Positions 50,714 through 59,270 of a stretch of 64,000 nucleotides of DNA are shown here, one piece after another. Each line of letters begins with the position of its first letter. Position 1 is the first letter of the stretch. The translations under genes and the position numbers were made by a program. Location of the stretch: positions 372,001 through 436,000 of the forward strand of contig NZ_JAPEOB010000001.1 of NCBI RefSeq assembly GCF_026341775.1. Direction: 5' to 3'. Origin of the DNA: Streptomyces sp. NBC_00654 (GTDB taxonomy: Bacteria; Actinomycetota; Actinomycetes; Streptomycetales; Streptomycetaceae). Below the pieces are notes generated by a model that was not told the origin of the DNA, searched no databases, and saw only the letters and a list, made by a program, of their open reading frames with translations.

Positions 50714-51376
50714 GTGCAGGCACCGTCCACGGTGAACCAACTGCTGGGGCTCGTAGTGTTCCTGGTCCCGGGGATGACGTATCAGTTCCTGCGCGAACGA
50801 TGGCGCGGCCCCGTGCCCGGCGAGGCGGAACTCGGGACGCGGATCCTGCGGGCCGTCACCGCGGGCGTGGCGCTGAACGGTGTGTACGCCGTGATCGCCG
50901 GTCCCGCGCTCGTCGGCGCGTGGCGGAGGGTGGAGCGCGCGGGGCTGAGCGGTCCGGTGGCCGAACGGCCCCGGACGGCGGGGCTGTGCGCCCTGCTGCT
51001 CTTCCTCGTCGTACCGGCGGCCGCGGCGGCCGCCGTGTCGTACGGGGAGCGGCGGCGCGCCCGTTCCGTGTACCGGCCGGTGCCGAGCGCGTGGGACTAC
51101 GCCTTCGGTGTCCGGGCCGACAGCGGGCCGCGCTATGTGCGTGCGCGGCTGAAGGACGGGACCTGGGTCGGCGGCTGGTTCGGGGAGCGGTCCTACGCCT
51201 CCGGCTATCCGAGCGAGCCGGACCTCTACCTCCAGTCGTCCTACCGGATGGGCGCGGACGGCTCGTTCGGGCCACGGGTCGAGGGCACGGACGGGATCTA
51301 TCTGCGGATGGCGGACGTTGACCTGGTGGAACTGGTCAATGCCCCCGAAGGGAGCGGACATGACGGCACAGGATGA
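50714..51376 (+). CDS. DUF6338-family membrane protein
   Basis: 220 residues. Two to three N-terminal helices (LLGLVVFLVPGMTYQFL, VTAGVALNGVYAVIAGPAL, LLLFLVVPAAAAAAVSY) precede a soluble C-terminal domain with VPSAWDYAFG, RLKDGTWVGGWFG, ASGYPSEPDLYLQ and a final MADVDLVEL. The pattern fits the DUF6338 family, whose function is unknown; some members occur in defence-type loci, which I note only as context. The GTG start has GGGGAGGAG upstream. It overlaps the next small gene by 17 bp. Confidence 0.78.
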   Translation: MQAPSTVNQLLGLVVFLVPGMTYQFLRERWRGPVPGEAELGTRILRAVTAGVALNGVYAVIAGPALVGAWRRVERAGLSGPVAERPRTAGLCALLLFLVVPAAAAAAVSYGERRRARSVYRPVPSAWDYAFGVRADSGPRYVRARLKDGTWVGGWFGERSYASGYPSEPDLYLQSSYRMGADGSFGPRVEGTDGIYLRMADVDLVELVNAPEGSGHDGTG

Positions 51377-51548
51377 CGAACTGACGGCGTGGGAGCGGGA
51401 CTTCCTCGACGGCGGTTCGGAGCCGCGCGGCTATCAGCCCAAGGCGGCGGGCGATGTGCCCGGGGAGCCCGCCGCGCCGCCGCCCGGTGCGGCGGGCCCG
51501 TCCGCGCGGCCGGACCCGCCGCCGGCGCCGGAGGGCTCCGACGCGTAG
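51360..51548 (+). CDS. Small acidic/Pro-rich protein coupled to DUF6338 gene
   Basis: 62 residues: MTAQDDELTAWERDFLDGG, then a Pro/Ala-rich tail with no membrane segment. ATG 51360 lies inside the end of the DUF6338 gene, with GGGAG at the right distance, so translation is coupled. I do not recognise the family. Its size and overlap suggest an accessory subunit of the DUF6338 membrane protein. The gene ends 36 bp before the convergent unknown gene, with a hairpin between. Confidence 0.62.
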   Translation: MTAQDDELTAWERDFLDGGSEPRGYQPKAAGDVPGEPAAPPPGAAGPSARPDPPPAPEGSDA

Positions 51549-51579
51549 ACGGCCCCCCGCCGGTCGGCGCGTGGCCGTC
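51548..51579. terminator. Hairpin between convergent genes
   Basis: GACGGCC (51548-51554) pairs with GGCCGTC (51573-51579) over an 18-nt loop. Confidence 0.45.
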
Positions 51580-51584
51580 TCCCC

Positions 51585-52139
51585 TCAGTGCTTGATCATG
51601 TTCAGTTCGTAGCCCGCCTGTTGGAGCCGGACGGCCGTCTGCTGGATGTCGTCGTTCCGCAGCTCGCGCCAGGTGTCGAGCAGGGCCTGGAAGGGGGCGA
51701 GGAGCGGCGGGTTCTCGTAGTGGGCCGGGGTGCCCCAGTGCGGGATGACGGTGGGCGCGCCGGACTCGCCGTCGGGGCCCCATTCGATGTCGTACGGGTG
51801 CCAGTGCAGCGTGTGCTGCTCGAAGTCCGCGTCGAGCAGGGCGATACCGGTCGCGAAGTGGTCGCCCGGCAGCTCCAGCGCGGTGCGCATGTCGCAGTCC
51901 TCCCAGGCGACGAGGAGATGTGTCGCCATGAGCACCGACGGGAACTGCCCGAGGTCCGTGATCGCCGTGACGGCGTCGGCGCCCCGGTAGAAGGGCCGGC
52001 AGGAGACGAATCCCACGTACGGCTTGTCCATGTCCTCGGCCACCATGTGCACCTGCGGCGGGAGGCACATCCCGTGGTCGCGCAGCAGCGTGTCGCTGAC
52101 ATCGAGAAGGCTGTCGAAGAGGAAAGCGGTAGCTGACAT
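51585..52139 (-). CDS. Conserved-looking soluble protein of unknown function
   Basis: 184 residues, no signal peptide or membrane helix. Its composition is ordinary and well coded, with many aromatic and acidic residues: LLDVSDTLLRDHGMCLPPQVHMVAEDMDKPYVGFVSCRPF, THLLVAWEDCDMRTAL, LHWHPYDIEWGPDGES. I do not recognise the fold. It is divergent from the CHAT protease gene with only 60 bp between starts, so the two share a regulatory region. This makes it a candidate partner, for example a substrate or inhibitor of the protease. The start ATG is at 52139. Confidence 0.7.
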   Translation of the reverse strand: MSATAFLFDSLLDVSDTLLRDHGMCLPPQVHMVAEDMDKPYVGFVSCRPFYRGADAVTAITDLGQFPSVLMATHLLVAWEDCDMRTALELPGDHFATGIALLDADFEQHTLHWHPYDIEWGPDGESGAPTVIPHWGTPAHYENPPLLAPFQALLDTWRELRNDDIQQTAVRLQQAGYELNMIKH

Positions 52140-52199
52140 AAGATCAGCTTAGGTGTGTGCAAGGGGTGTTGGCCGGGTGATCGGTGAGGGGGGCCGCGC

Positions 52200-55100
52200 A
52201 TGCGGGAGCGGTGGACGAGGGCGCTGCGGTCCAGGATCGCCGGTTCCGGAGGGCCGTACGGTCTCCTCGATCCGGGCGCCCTGACCGAGGCGGTGGAACT
52301 CTTCGCCGCGACGACGGAGACGTACGACATCGTCGAGACCTGTCACCTCGCGGGGATGCTGCACTGGCACCGTGCGACGGCCCTCGCCGACGAGCGGTCA
52401 CTGCCCGAGGTCCGGACCGCCATGGCGCTGCTGGTCCTGGTGAGCCGGGCCGGGACCGGTCTTCCGCTCCCGGACCAGGTGCCGGTGTTCCCGGCGCATC
52501 TGATGATCCGGGGCGGCGAACCCACCTGGGAGGACCTTCTGGAGGTCCTGGGCCTGCGGTTGGAGGAGGGGACGGACGCGCACACCGCCCGGGTCGCGGT
52601 CGCCGCCGGCCGCAACGCGGTGGCCGACGCGCTCGGCGACCCCGCCCGGCTGTCCGGACGCCTGCGCGTCCTCGGCATCGCGTGGCAGCGCCTGTTCGAG
52701 CAGACCGGCGAGACGGCCGCGCTGGAACAGGCGGTCTCGGTCGCCCGCAGCGCCGCGGCGCAGGCGTCCCCGGAGAGCGGGGACCGGACGATGGCCCTGC
52801 ACAACCTGGCCGACGCGCTGCGCGTCCTGTCCGAGCGGACCGGCGACATCGCCCACCTCCGCGAGGCCGTCACCATCGGGCGGGAGGTCGTCGCCCACCA
52901 GGACCGGGCCGTGGCCGGGGACAGGCGCCACCTCGCCCTCACCGGGCACGCCGACTCGCTGCGGATGCTGTACGAGCGCACGGACGACGCCGCCGTCCTG
53001 GACGAGGCACTCACGGTCAGCGCCGCCGCCCTGGACTCCGTGGCGGAGCACGAGGAGCCCCCGGCGGCCGTCCTGGTGAACTCCTCCATCCTGCTGCGGT
53101 GCGCGTTCGAGAGCACGGGGGACACGGCCGTGCTGCACGACGCCCTCACCATGGCGCGGCGCGCGGCCCGGTCGGCGCGGCCCGGCACACCGGGCCGACA
53201 GATCAGCCGGTACAACCTCGGTTCCCTGCTCCAGGTCCTCGCGGCCCGCACCGGTGACCTGGACGCGCTCGACGAGGCCATCGAGAACGTACGGGCCGTC
53301 GTCCACGACACGCCCCCCGGCCATCCGGACGGCCCGCTCTACCGCTCGACCCTCGTCGGACAGCTGCACGAGCGCTTCGTACGGGCCGGGGACGCGGAGG
53401 CCCTGGACGAAGCGGTGGATCTGGGCCGGCAGGCGGTGGAGGCGACTCCGGGGGACCACCCCCAGCGGTGGATGCACCTGGCGAACCTCGCGGTCTGTCT
53501 GAAGGCCAGGGCGGACCGCACCGACGACCTCGGGGCCCTGCGGCTGGCCATCGGGACCGGACGCCGGGCGGCCGAGGCGGCCGTCGGAACGGGCCGCCAC
53601 GGGGCCGCCGCGCTCTCGAACCTCGGCAACGCGCTCCGTCTCCTCCACCACCGCACCGGCGACACCGCCGCGCTGGAGGAGGCGGTCTCGGTCTGCCGCG
53701 CGGCGGTCGCCGGGACCGGCGAGGACCACGCCTACAGGTCGCAGTGCGAGTTCAACCTCGCCATGGTGCTGAGCGAGCCCGGCCTGCGCACCGACGGCGC
53801 GGGTCCGGCCGAGGAAGCGGGTCCGGTCGACGGCGCGGGTCCGGCCGAGGAGGCGGGTCCGGTCGAGGAGGCGGTGCGGCTGCTGGAGAGCGCCGCGTCC
53901 AGGAGCACCGCCCCGACCGGGGTCCGGGTGTCGGCCGCCCGGGAGTGGGGCGCCCTCGCCGCACGCGGAGGGGACCACGAGGACGCGGCCCGCGGCCTCG
54001 CGCTCGGCGTGGGGCTGCTGCCGCGCCTCGCCGCCCGCGGTCTGCCGCGCGCCGACGCGGCACGGTGGATGGCCGAGTACGGGCGGCTGGCCGGGGACGC
54101 CGCGGCCTGCGCGCTGGTCGTGGGCCGGCCGGAGCAGGCCGTCGAACTGCTCGAAGTGGGCCGCGGTGTCCTGCTGGCCCAGGTACTGGAGTCCCGTACG
54201 GACCTCACGGAACTGCGCGAGCGCGCCCCGCACCTGGCCTCCGGCTTCGACCGCATCTGCGCCCGGCTGGACGGCGACGGCTCCCCCGACGCGGTCCTGG
54301 ACATCGCGGCGGGCACCCCCGCGGAGGACGACCCGGACCGCCGCCGCGCCCTCGCCCAGGAGCTGGACGCCCTGGTCGCCGACATCCGGACCCTGCCCGG
54401 CCTGGAACGGTTCCTGCTGCCGCCCCGGGCCGCCGCGCTGACCGCCGAGGCGTGCGACGGCCCCGTGGCCGTGGTCAACGTCAGCCACCACCGCTGCGAC
54501 GCGCTCATCGTGACCGCGGAAGGCATCCAGGTCTGCGAGCTGCCCCGGCTGGACCTCGACGAGATCCACAGCCGGCTCGGCTCCCTCCAGAGCCTGCTGG
54601 GCGGAATCGGCGGGCTCGACGCCACGGGGCGCCGGGAGGCGGAGCACGGCCTGGCGGCCGGGACGCTGCCCTGGCTGTGGGACACCGTCGCCGGTCCGGT
54701 GCTCGACCGCGTCGGCTTCACGGGGCCCCTGGACGAGGACGCCGCGCGCCGCCTGTGGTGGGTCCCCTGCGGTCCGCTGGCACACTTCCCGCTCCATGCG
54801 GCGGGCCACCACCTGGAGGCGCCCGCCGAGGGCGTGTCCCGGCGCACGGTCATGGACCGGGCGGTGTCCTCGTACACCCCGACGGTACGGGCCCTGGCCC
54901 ACGCCCGGTCCCTGCGCGCCGGTCAGCGGGCGGCGTCCGGGGAGTCGCGCGGCCCGCTGCGCGCACTGGCGGTCGCCATGCCGCAGACTCCGGGAGCGGC
55001 GGAACTGCCGGGCGCCGAGCGCGAGTACGAGCATCTGGCCCGGCTGCTGCCCGCGGTCGACGAACTGGTCGCGCGGGACGCCACCCGCGCGTCCGTGCTG

Positions 55101-55550
55101 TCCCGGCTCCCCACCCACCCCTGGGTGCACTTCGCCTGCCACGCCGGTACGGACCCCGCCGACCCGTACCGCGGCCACCTGCTGGTCCACGACCACGCCC
55201 GCCACCCGCTGACCGTCCTGGACATCTCCCGACTGCGCCTGGAATCCTCCGAGTTCGCCTTCCTTTCCGCGTGCAGCACCGCGGCGACCACGCCCGAGCT
55301 GGCGGACGAGTCGATCCATGTGGCGACCGCGTTCCAGCTCGCCGGCTTCCCGAACGTCGTCGGCACCCTGTGGCAGGTCGACGACCGGATCGCCGCCGGG
55401 ATCGCCGAGCACATCTATACGGGGCTCGCGGCCGACGGGTTCGACTCCGCGCGCGCGGGGGAGTGCGTCCACCGGGCGACACGGCTGATGCGGGACCGCT
55501 ACCCCCGGTTCCCGACGCTGTGGTCCGCCCATCTCCACATGGGGGTCTGA
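52200..55550 (+). CDS. CHAT-domain cysteine protease with helical-repeat sensor
   Basis: 1116 residues. Residues about 100-700 are TPR-like helical repeats, many starting RTGD and ending with LEEAVSVCRAAV-like helices. A 36-bp DNA repeat (53793-53864) encodes an acidic GPAEEAGPV stretch inside. The CHAT domain is at about 800-1110, with catalytic His981 in HFACHAG and Cys1025 in FLSACSTA, both intact. CHAT proteases are caspase-like effectors often coupled to signalling NTPases. ATG 52200 begins MRERWTR. The ATPase gene begins 39 bp after the stop, so the two are cotranscribed. Confidence 0.9.
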   Translation: MRERWTRALRSRIAGSGGPYGLLDPGALTEAVELFAATTETYDIVETCHLAGMLHWHRATALADERSLPEVRTAMALLVLVSRAGTGLPLPDQVPVFPAHLMIRGGEPTWEDLLEVLGLRLEEGTDAHTARVAVAAGRNAVADALGDPARLSGRLRVLGIAWQRLFEQTGETAALEQAVSVARSAAAQASPESGDRTMALHNLADALRVLSERTGDIAHLREAVTIGREVVAHQDRAVAGDRRHLALTGHADSLRMLYERTDDAAVLDEALTVSAAALDSVAEHEEPPAAVLVNSSILLRCAFESTGDTAVLHDALTMARRAARSARPGTPGRQISRYNLGSLLQVLAARTGDLDALDEAIENVRAVVHDTPPGHPDGPLYRSTLVGQLHERFVRAGDAEALDEAVDLGRQAVEATPGDHPQRWMHLANLAVCLKARADRTDDLGALRLAIGTGRRAAEAAVGTGRHGAAALSNLGNALRLLHHRTGDTAALEEAVSVCRAAVAGTGEDHAYRSQCEFNLAMVLSEPGLRTDGAGPAEEAGPVDGAGPAEEAGPVEEAVRLLESAASRSTAPTGVRVSAAREWGALAARGGDHEDAARGLALGVGLLPRLAARGLPRADAARWMAEYGRLAGDAAACALVVGRPEQAVELLEVGRGVLLAQVLESRTDLTELRERAPHLASGFDRICARLDGDGSPDAVLDIAAGTPAEDDPDRRRALAQELDALVADIRTLPGLERFLLPPRAAALTAEACDGPVAVVNVSHHRCDALIVTAEGIQVCELPRLDLDEIHSRLGSLQSLLGGIGGLDATGRREAEHGLAAGTLPWLWDTVAGPVLDRVGFTGPLDEDAARRLWWVPCGPLAHFPLHAAGHHLEAPAEGVSRRTVMDRAVSSYTPTVRALAHARSLRAGQRAASGESRGPLRALAVAMPQTPGAAELPGAEREYEHLARLLPAVDELVARDATRASVLSRLPTHPWVHFACHAGTDPADPYRGHLLVHDHARHPLTVLDISRLRLESSEFAFLSACSTAATTPELADESIHVATAFQLAGFPNVVGTLWQVDDRIAAGIAEHIYTGLAADGFDSARAGECVHRATRLMRDRYPRFPTLWSAHLHMGV
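53793..53864. repeat. 36-bp coding tandem repeat in the CHAT gene
   Basis: Two copies, at 53793 and 53829, differ by one base and are each built of related 18-bp halves. They encode acidic GPAEEAGPV and GPVDGA segments. Confidence 0.8.
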
Positions 55551-55588
55551 CAGGTGCGGGTGACACGGGGTGTGTGAAAGGAGTGCGG

Positions 55589-57505
55589 ATGGCTGAGGGG
55601 CCGGTCCTCGCGGACCTGCATTTCGGACGTGAGGACGCCGAACGGGACGTGACGGAGGGGCTGTTGCTGCGCGGCGGGTTCCTGCCCAACGCGGCCTACC
55701 GCGCGGCGGTGAGCGGGCGGAAGATGCTGATCATCGGCCGCAAGGGTTCCGGCAAGAGCGCCATCTGCATGCGACTGGCGGCCGACGGGACGCACCACAC
55801 CGGCAAGGCCCTCATCACTCCGGACGAGGCGGCCGGCGAGGAGATCCGGCGCTTCGAACTGCAGGGGCTGCCCGGGGACTCGGCCAAGGCGCTGATCTGG
55901 CGGTACGTGTTCGCCGTGCACGCGGCACGCCACCTGGTGACCCATGCCAAGGAGGCGCACGGCCGCAGGCCCGACGCGGTGAAGGCGCTGGCCCGGTTCC
56001 TGAAGCAGAACGACGAGCTGCCCGGCGGCCGGCTGGCCGACCGGCTGGCGCAAGGGGCCAGGGGCCTGCAGACGTCCCTGTCCCTGGAGGCGTTCGGCGT
56101 CAAGGCGAGCATGGACATGGCCCGCTCGCCGTCGGAGGGCGCCCGTGCGGCGGCCCAGCTGGAGGTGGTCGAGCAGGGGGTGGCCGCCGCGCTCGACGAG
56201 CTGGCCTGCGACGGCGCGCACGGCCCCCTGCTGCTCATGGTCGACCAGCTGGAGCAGGTGTGGTCGGCCGAGCCGGACAGCAACTCCCTGGTGATCGGGC
56301 TGCTGTTGGCGGCGAAGCACGCCGCCGGGCTCTACGGGCGGTCCGTGCGGTTCCTGTTGTTCCTGCGCGCGGACATCTATGACTCGCTCTCCTTCGGGGA
56401 GGGCGACAAGTTCCACGGTGACGAACTGCGCATCGTCTGGACACCGCAGGCCCTGCGGGAACTCGCCCTGGCCCGCGCGCGGGCCTCGGCGGGCGCGGAG
56501 CTGACCGGGGAACAGCTGTGGCGGGAGATCTTCCCGGCGACCGTGGGCGACGAGGACACGGCGCGGTACCTCTTCAGCCGGTGTCTGCCGAGGCCCCGGG
56601 ACGCCATCCAGTTCCTCAACCTCTGCCAGGAGACGGCCTCACTGGTCCACGGCCGGGACCGGATCACGGAGGCGGACGTCCTCCAGGCGGGACGGCAGTT
56701 CTCCGCGTGGAAGCTCAAGGACCTGGCGATGGAGTACCTGGTCGCGCACCCCTTCCTCAAACACCTCTTCCCGCTCTTCCAGAACACCGGCTACGTCGTC
56801 ACCCGCGCCGCGCTCAGCATCCGCTACGAGGCGGCGGCCGAGACGCTCCACCGGCTGTTTCCCGCGTACGCGGACGCGCTGACGCTCCCCGGAGTCGTCG
56901 ACATCCTGTACGGGGTGGGCTTCCTCGGGGTGCGGCGCGGGAACGACGTGGTGTTCGCGGGCGACGACGACCTTCCGGCGCAGCCGCACGAGACGGAGTT
57001 CCACGTCCATCGCTGCTTCCGGGCGGCGCTCGGTGCCACCAGCGCCATCGACCTCCGTACCTACGAGCCGCTCCTGACGGGCTCCCGTGTCACCTCGGGC
57101 AGCGTCGGCCCCGCAGGGCCGGCGACCACGGCCGTCAATCGTGACCGGCGGCTGCTGGGGGAGCTCGGCCGCTCCTGTCACTCCGTCCTCAACCAGGTCG
57201 GCCGGGCGGTGACGCTGGGGCACGACGCCCGGGACGAGATCACCGAACGGATCAGCCGTGTGCTCGACGACGCCAACGGCTTCCCGCCGGACGAGGGCAG
57301 CGCGCCCCCCTTCGACGTGGAGGACCATCTCCTCGCCACGGCCCACTACTTCACCGCACTCGCCGTACAGCTCCTCGCCAGCGGACTGGACGACACGGCG
57401 GGCGGCGCCGGAGGCGTGGCGCACCGCCTGGAGGAGGAGGCCCGGCGGCTGAGGCTCCTGGCGGGCGGATCGTACGGCAGCTCGGGCAACTCGGGCGGTC
57501 CGTGA
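55589..57505 (+). CDS. P-loop ATPase of the Sll1717 type
   Basis: 638 residues. The opening LHFGREDAERDVTEGLLLRGGF and Walker A IGRKGSGKSA (residues 49-58) define the Sll1717-like P-loop family. Walker B is LLLMVDQLEQVW with Asp219, followed by FLLFLRADIYDSL and a lid with RPRDAIQFLNLCQE. The second half is helical with no catalytic signature. There is no membrane helix. These STAND/KAP-like NTPases often act as switches. ATG 55589 has GAAAGGAG 5 nt upstream. It follows the CHAT gene and precedes the kinase gene, which points to a shared pathway. A hairpin overlaps its stop. Confidence 0.85.
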   Translation: MAEGPVLADLHFGREDAERDVTEGLLLRGGFLPNAAYRAAVSGRKMLIIGRKGSGKSAICMRLAADGTHHTGKALITPDEAAGEEIRRFELQGLPGDSAKALIWRYVFAVHAARHLVTHAKEAHGRRPDAVKALARFLKQNDELPGGRLADRLAQGARGLQTSLSLEAFGVKASMDMARSPSEGARAAAQLEVVEQGVAAALDELACDGAHGPLLLMVDQLEQVWSAEPDSNSLVIGLLLAAKHAAGLYGRSVRFLLFLRADIYDSLSFGEGDKFHGDELRIVWTPQALRELALARARASAGAELTGEQLWREIFPATVGDEDTARYLFSRCLPRPRDAIQFLNLCQETASLVHGRDRITEADVLQAGRQFSAWKLKDLAMEYLVAHPFLKHLFPLFQNTGYVVTRAALSIRYEAAAETLHRLFPAYADALTLPGVVDILYGVGFLGVRRGNDVVFAGDDDLPAQPHETEFHVHRCFRAALGATSAIDLRTYEPLLTGSRVTSGSVGPAGPATTAVNRDRRLLGELGRSCHSVLNQVGRAVTLGHDARDEITERISRVLDDANGFPPDEGSAPPFDVEDHLLATAHYFTALAVQLLASGLDDTAGGAGGVAHRLEEEARRLRLLAGGSYGSSGNSGGP

Positions 57506-57512
57506 CCGCCCG
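57492..57512 (+). terminator. Hairpin overlapping the ATPase stop codon
   Basis: CGGGCGGT (57492-57499) pairs perfectly with ACCGCCCG (57505-57512) across a 5-nt loop that includes part of the stop. It may partly separate the kinase gene from the CHAT-ATPase transcript. Confidence 0.5.
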
Positions 57513-57614
57513 CGACGCGCGAGGGACGGGTGATACTCGTCAACGGGTTCCGGGCCCGGCCCTCATGGCGCGGCGGCGGTCCGGCAGCGGGGGAGGCGAC
57601 GGGGGAGGCAACGG

Positions 57615-59111
57615 GTGAAGGGTGTACTGCTCGCCGAGCGGTTCCGGATCGGGGACCGGCTGGGCGCGGGCGCCATGGGGGAGGTCTGGTCGGCGCTGGA
57701 CGAGCGGATGCGGCGCGAGGTGGCGGTCAAACTCGTCCACGCGCAGTTCGGCATGGGCGAGGACGAGACGCAGGCCAGGTTCCAGCGCGAGGTGCAGCTG
57801 GCGGGGCGGCTCTCCCACCGCAACATCGTCACCGTGCACGACTGGGGCGAGGTGCCGGTGGGCGGGCGCCAGACCCTCTACCTCGTGATGGAACTCGTCC
57901 CCGGCGTCTCCCTCCGCCAGAGCCTCAAGGAGGCCGGCCCGCCGTGGCCGCTCGCCGTCGGATGGGCCGTGCAGATCGCCGACGCGCTGCACGCCGCGCA
58001 CCGCCGGGGCGTCATCCACCGGGACATCAAGCCCGCCAACGTCCTGCTGACGCCCGAAGGCACGGTCAAGGTCCTCGACTTCGGGGTCGCGAAGTTCATG
58101 GGCGACACCATGAGCGTCCACGAACTCACCGTCACCGGCGCCCTGCTGGGCTCCCCGCCGTACATGTCCCCGGAACAGGCCCACGGCGTACGGGAGATCG
58201 ACCACCGCAGCGACCTCTACTCCCTGGGCTGCCTGCTCTACCACGCGGTGACCGGCCGGCCGCCGTTCACCAGCCGGGTGGCGCTGGCGGTGCTCCGGAT
58301 GCAGATGGAGGACATCCCGACCCCGCCCGGCCATCTCGTCGCGGGCGTTCCCGCCGCGCTGAACGACCTCATCCTGAAACTGCTCGCCAAGCGCCCCGAG
58401 GACCGGCCGGCGGACGCCGCAGCCGTCCACGACGCCCTGAGCACACTGCTCGTCGACGAGGCCGTCGCGATGCCCGGCGCCGACATTCTGGGCATCGCGC
58501 AGCTGGAGCGGGCCGATTCGGTCACCGGACGGCTGCTGAACAAGTCGTGGCAGCTCTGGCAGGGGACGCTGCGGCAGACCACCGACCGACGCGAGGAGGC
58601 CGAGGCGGTCGCCGAGTCGGCCCGCGCTGAGGCGGAGTCGGCCCGCGCGGAGGCCCTGGAGGAACTGCACCGGAGCCGCACGGACGCCGAACGGCTGCTG
58701 GACGCGGCCGCGGCGCAGGCGCAGGAGGTCACCAAGCACACCGATCAGATCCGCCGCAGGGCGGAACAGCGGCTGGAGGAGGCGTCCTGGAACGCGGAGG
58801 CCACGCTGGAGCGCGCCCGTATCGAAGCCGGACGGATCCGGGCCGAGGCGGAGGGCCTGCTCGCCGGGGCGAAGGACGAGGCCGCCCGCGTACGCGCCGC
58901 CCTCCGGCAGGACCTCGCGGCCCCACCCAGGCCGGTCGCGTCGGACACGGGGTCCCCCTTCGGCTTCGAACTGGTGCGACGGGGCTACGACCGGGGCCAG
59001 GTCGACGACCGCATCACCAAGCTCGTGGCCGACCGGGACAGCGCGCTGAACCGCATCATCGCCCTGGAACGCCGCATCGAGGAGCTCTACCCTCCGCAAC
59101 AGCAGATGTGA
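57615..59111 (+). CDS. Ser/Thr protein kinase with DivIVA-like coiled-coil tail
   Basis: 498 residues. The Hanks-type kinase domain (about 10-275) is complete: GAGAMGEVW glycine loop, Lys39 in VAVKLVH, HRDIKPAN with Asp137, VLDFGVAK with Asp155, and SPEQ. From about 320 to 440 is an Ala/Glu/Arg coiled coil. The last 50 residues (FELVRRGYDRGQVDDRITKL, then a helix) match the DivIVA-type motif that targets curved membranes and the hyphal tip. No membrane helix or PASTA repeat is present. The start is GTG 57615 with GGGGGAGG upstream. It lies 109 bp behind the ATPase gene. Confidence 0.9.
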   Translation: MKGVLLAERFRIGDRLGAGAMGEVWSALDERMRREVAVKLVHAQFGMGEDETQARFQREVQLAGRLSHRNIVTVHDWGEVPVGGRQTLYLVMELVPGVSLRQSLKEAGPPWPLAVGWAVQIADALHAAHRRGVIHRDIKPANVLLTPEGTVKVLDFGVAKFMGDTMSVHELTVTGALLGSPPYMSPEQAHGVREIDHRSDLYSLGCLLYHAVTGRPPFTSRVALAVLRMQMEDIPTPPGHLVAGVPAALNDLILKLLAKRPEDRPADAAAVHDALSTLLVDEAVAMPGADILGIAQLERADSVTGRLLNKSWQLWQGTLRQTTDRREEAEAVAESARAEAESARAEALEELHRSRTDAERLLDAAAAQAQEVTKHTDQIRRRAEQRLEEASWNAEATLERARIEAGRIRAEAEGLLAGAKDEAARVRAALRQDLAAPPRPVASDTGSPFGFELVRRGYDRGQVDDRITKLVADRDSALNRIIALERRIEELYPPQQQM

Positions 59112-59124
59112 GGGTCCACGGCCG

Positions 59125-59270
59125 GTGGGGCAGGGTTCCCCTGCCGGTCCGGCAGGGCTCTACGGGCTGTCGGGCAGGGGTTCAGCGGCCCGTCCGGCAG
59201 GGGCCTTCCACGCTCGGTCCGGCAGAGGTTCCACGGCCTGCCCGGCAGGGCTCTACGCCCCGTCCGGCAA
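59125..59270. repeat. Degenerate 22-25 bp repeat after the kinase gene
   Basis: About six units centred on GTCCGGCAGGG fill the gap and run into the end of the next, convergent gene. No open frame is favoured. Confidence 0.65.

Noticed and set aside
53468..55588. Upstream part of the frame that contains the Sll1717-type ATPase
   Set aside because: This portion is a shifted-frame shadow of the CHAT gene; the ATPase starts at ATG 55589 with its own ribosome site.
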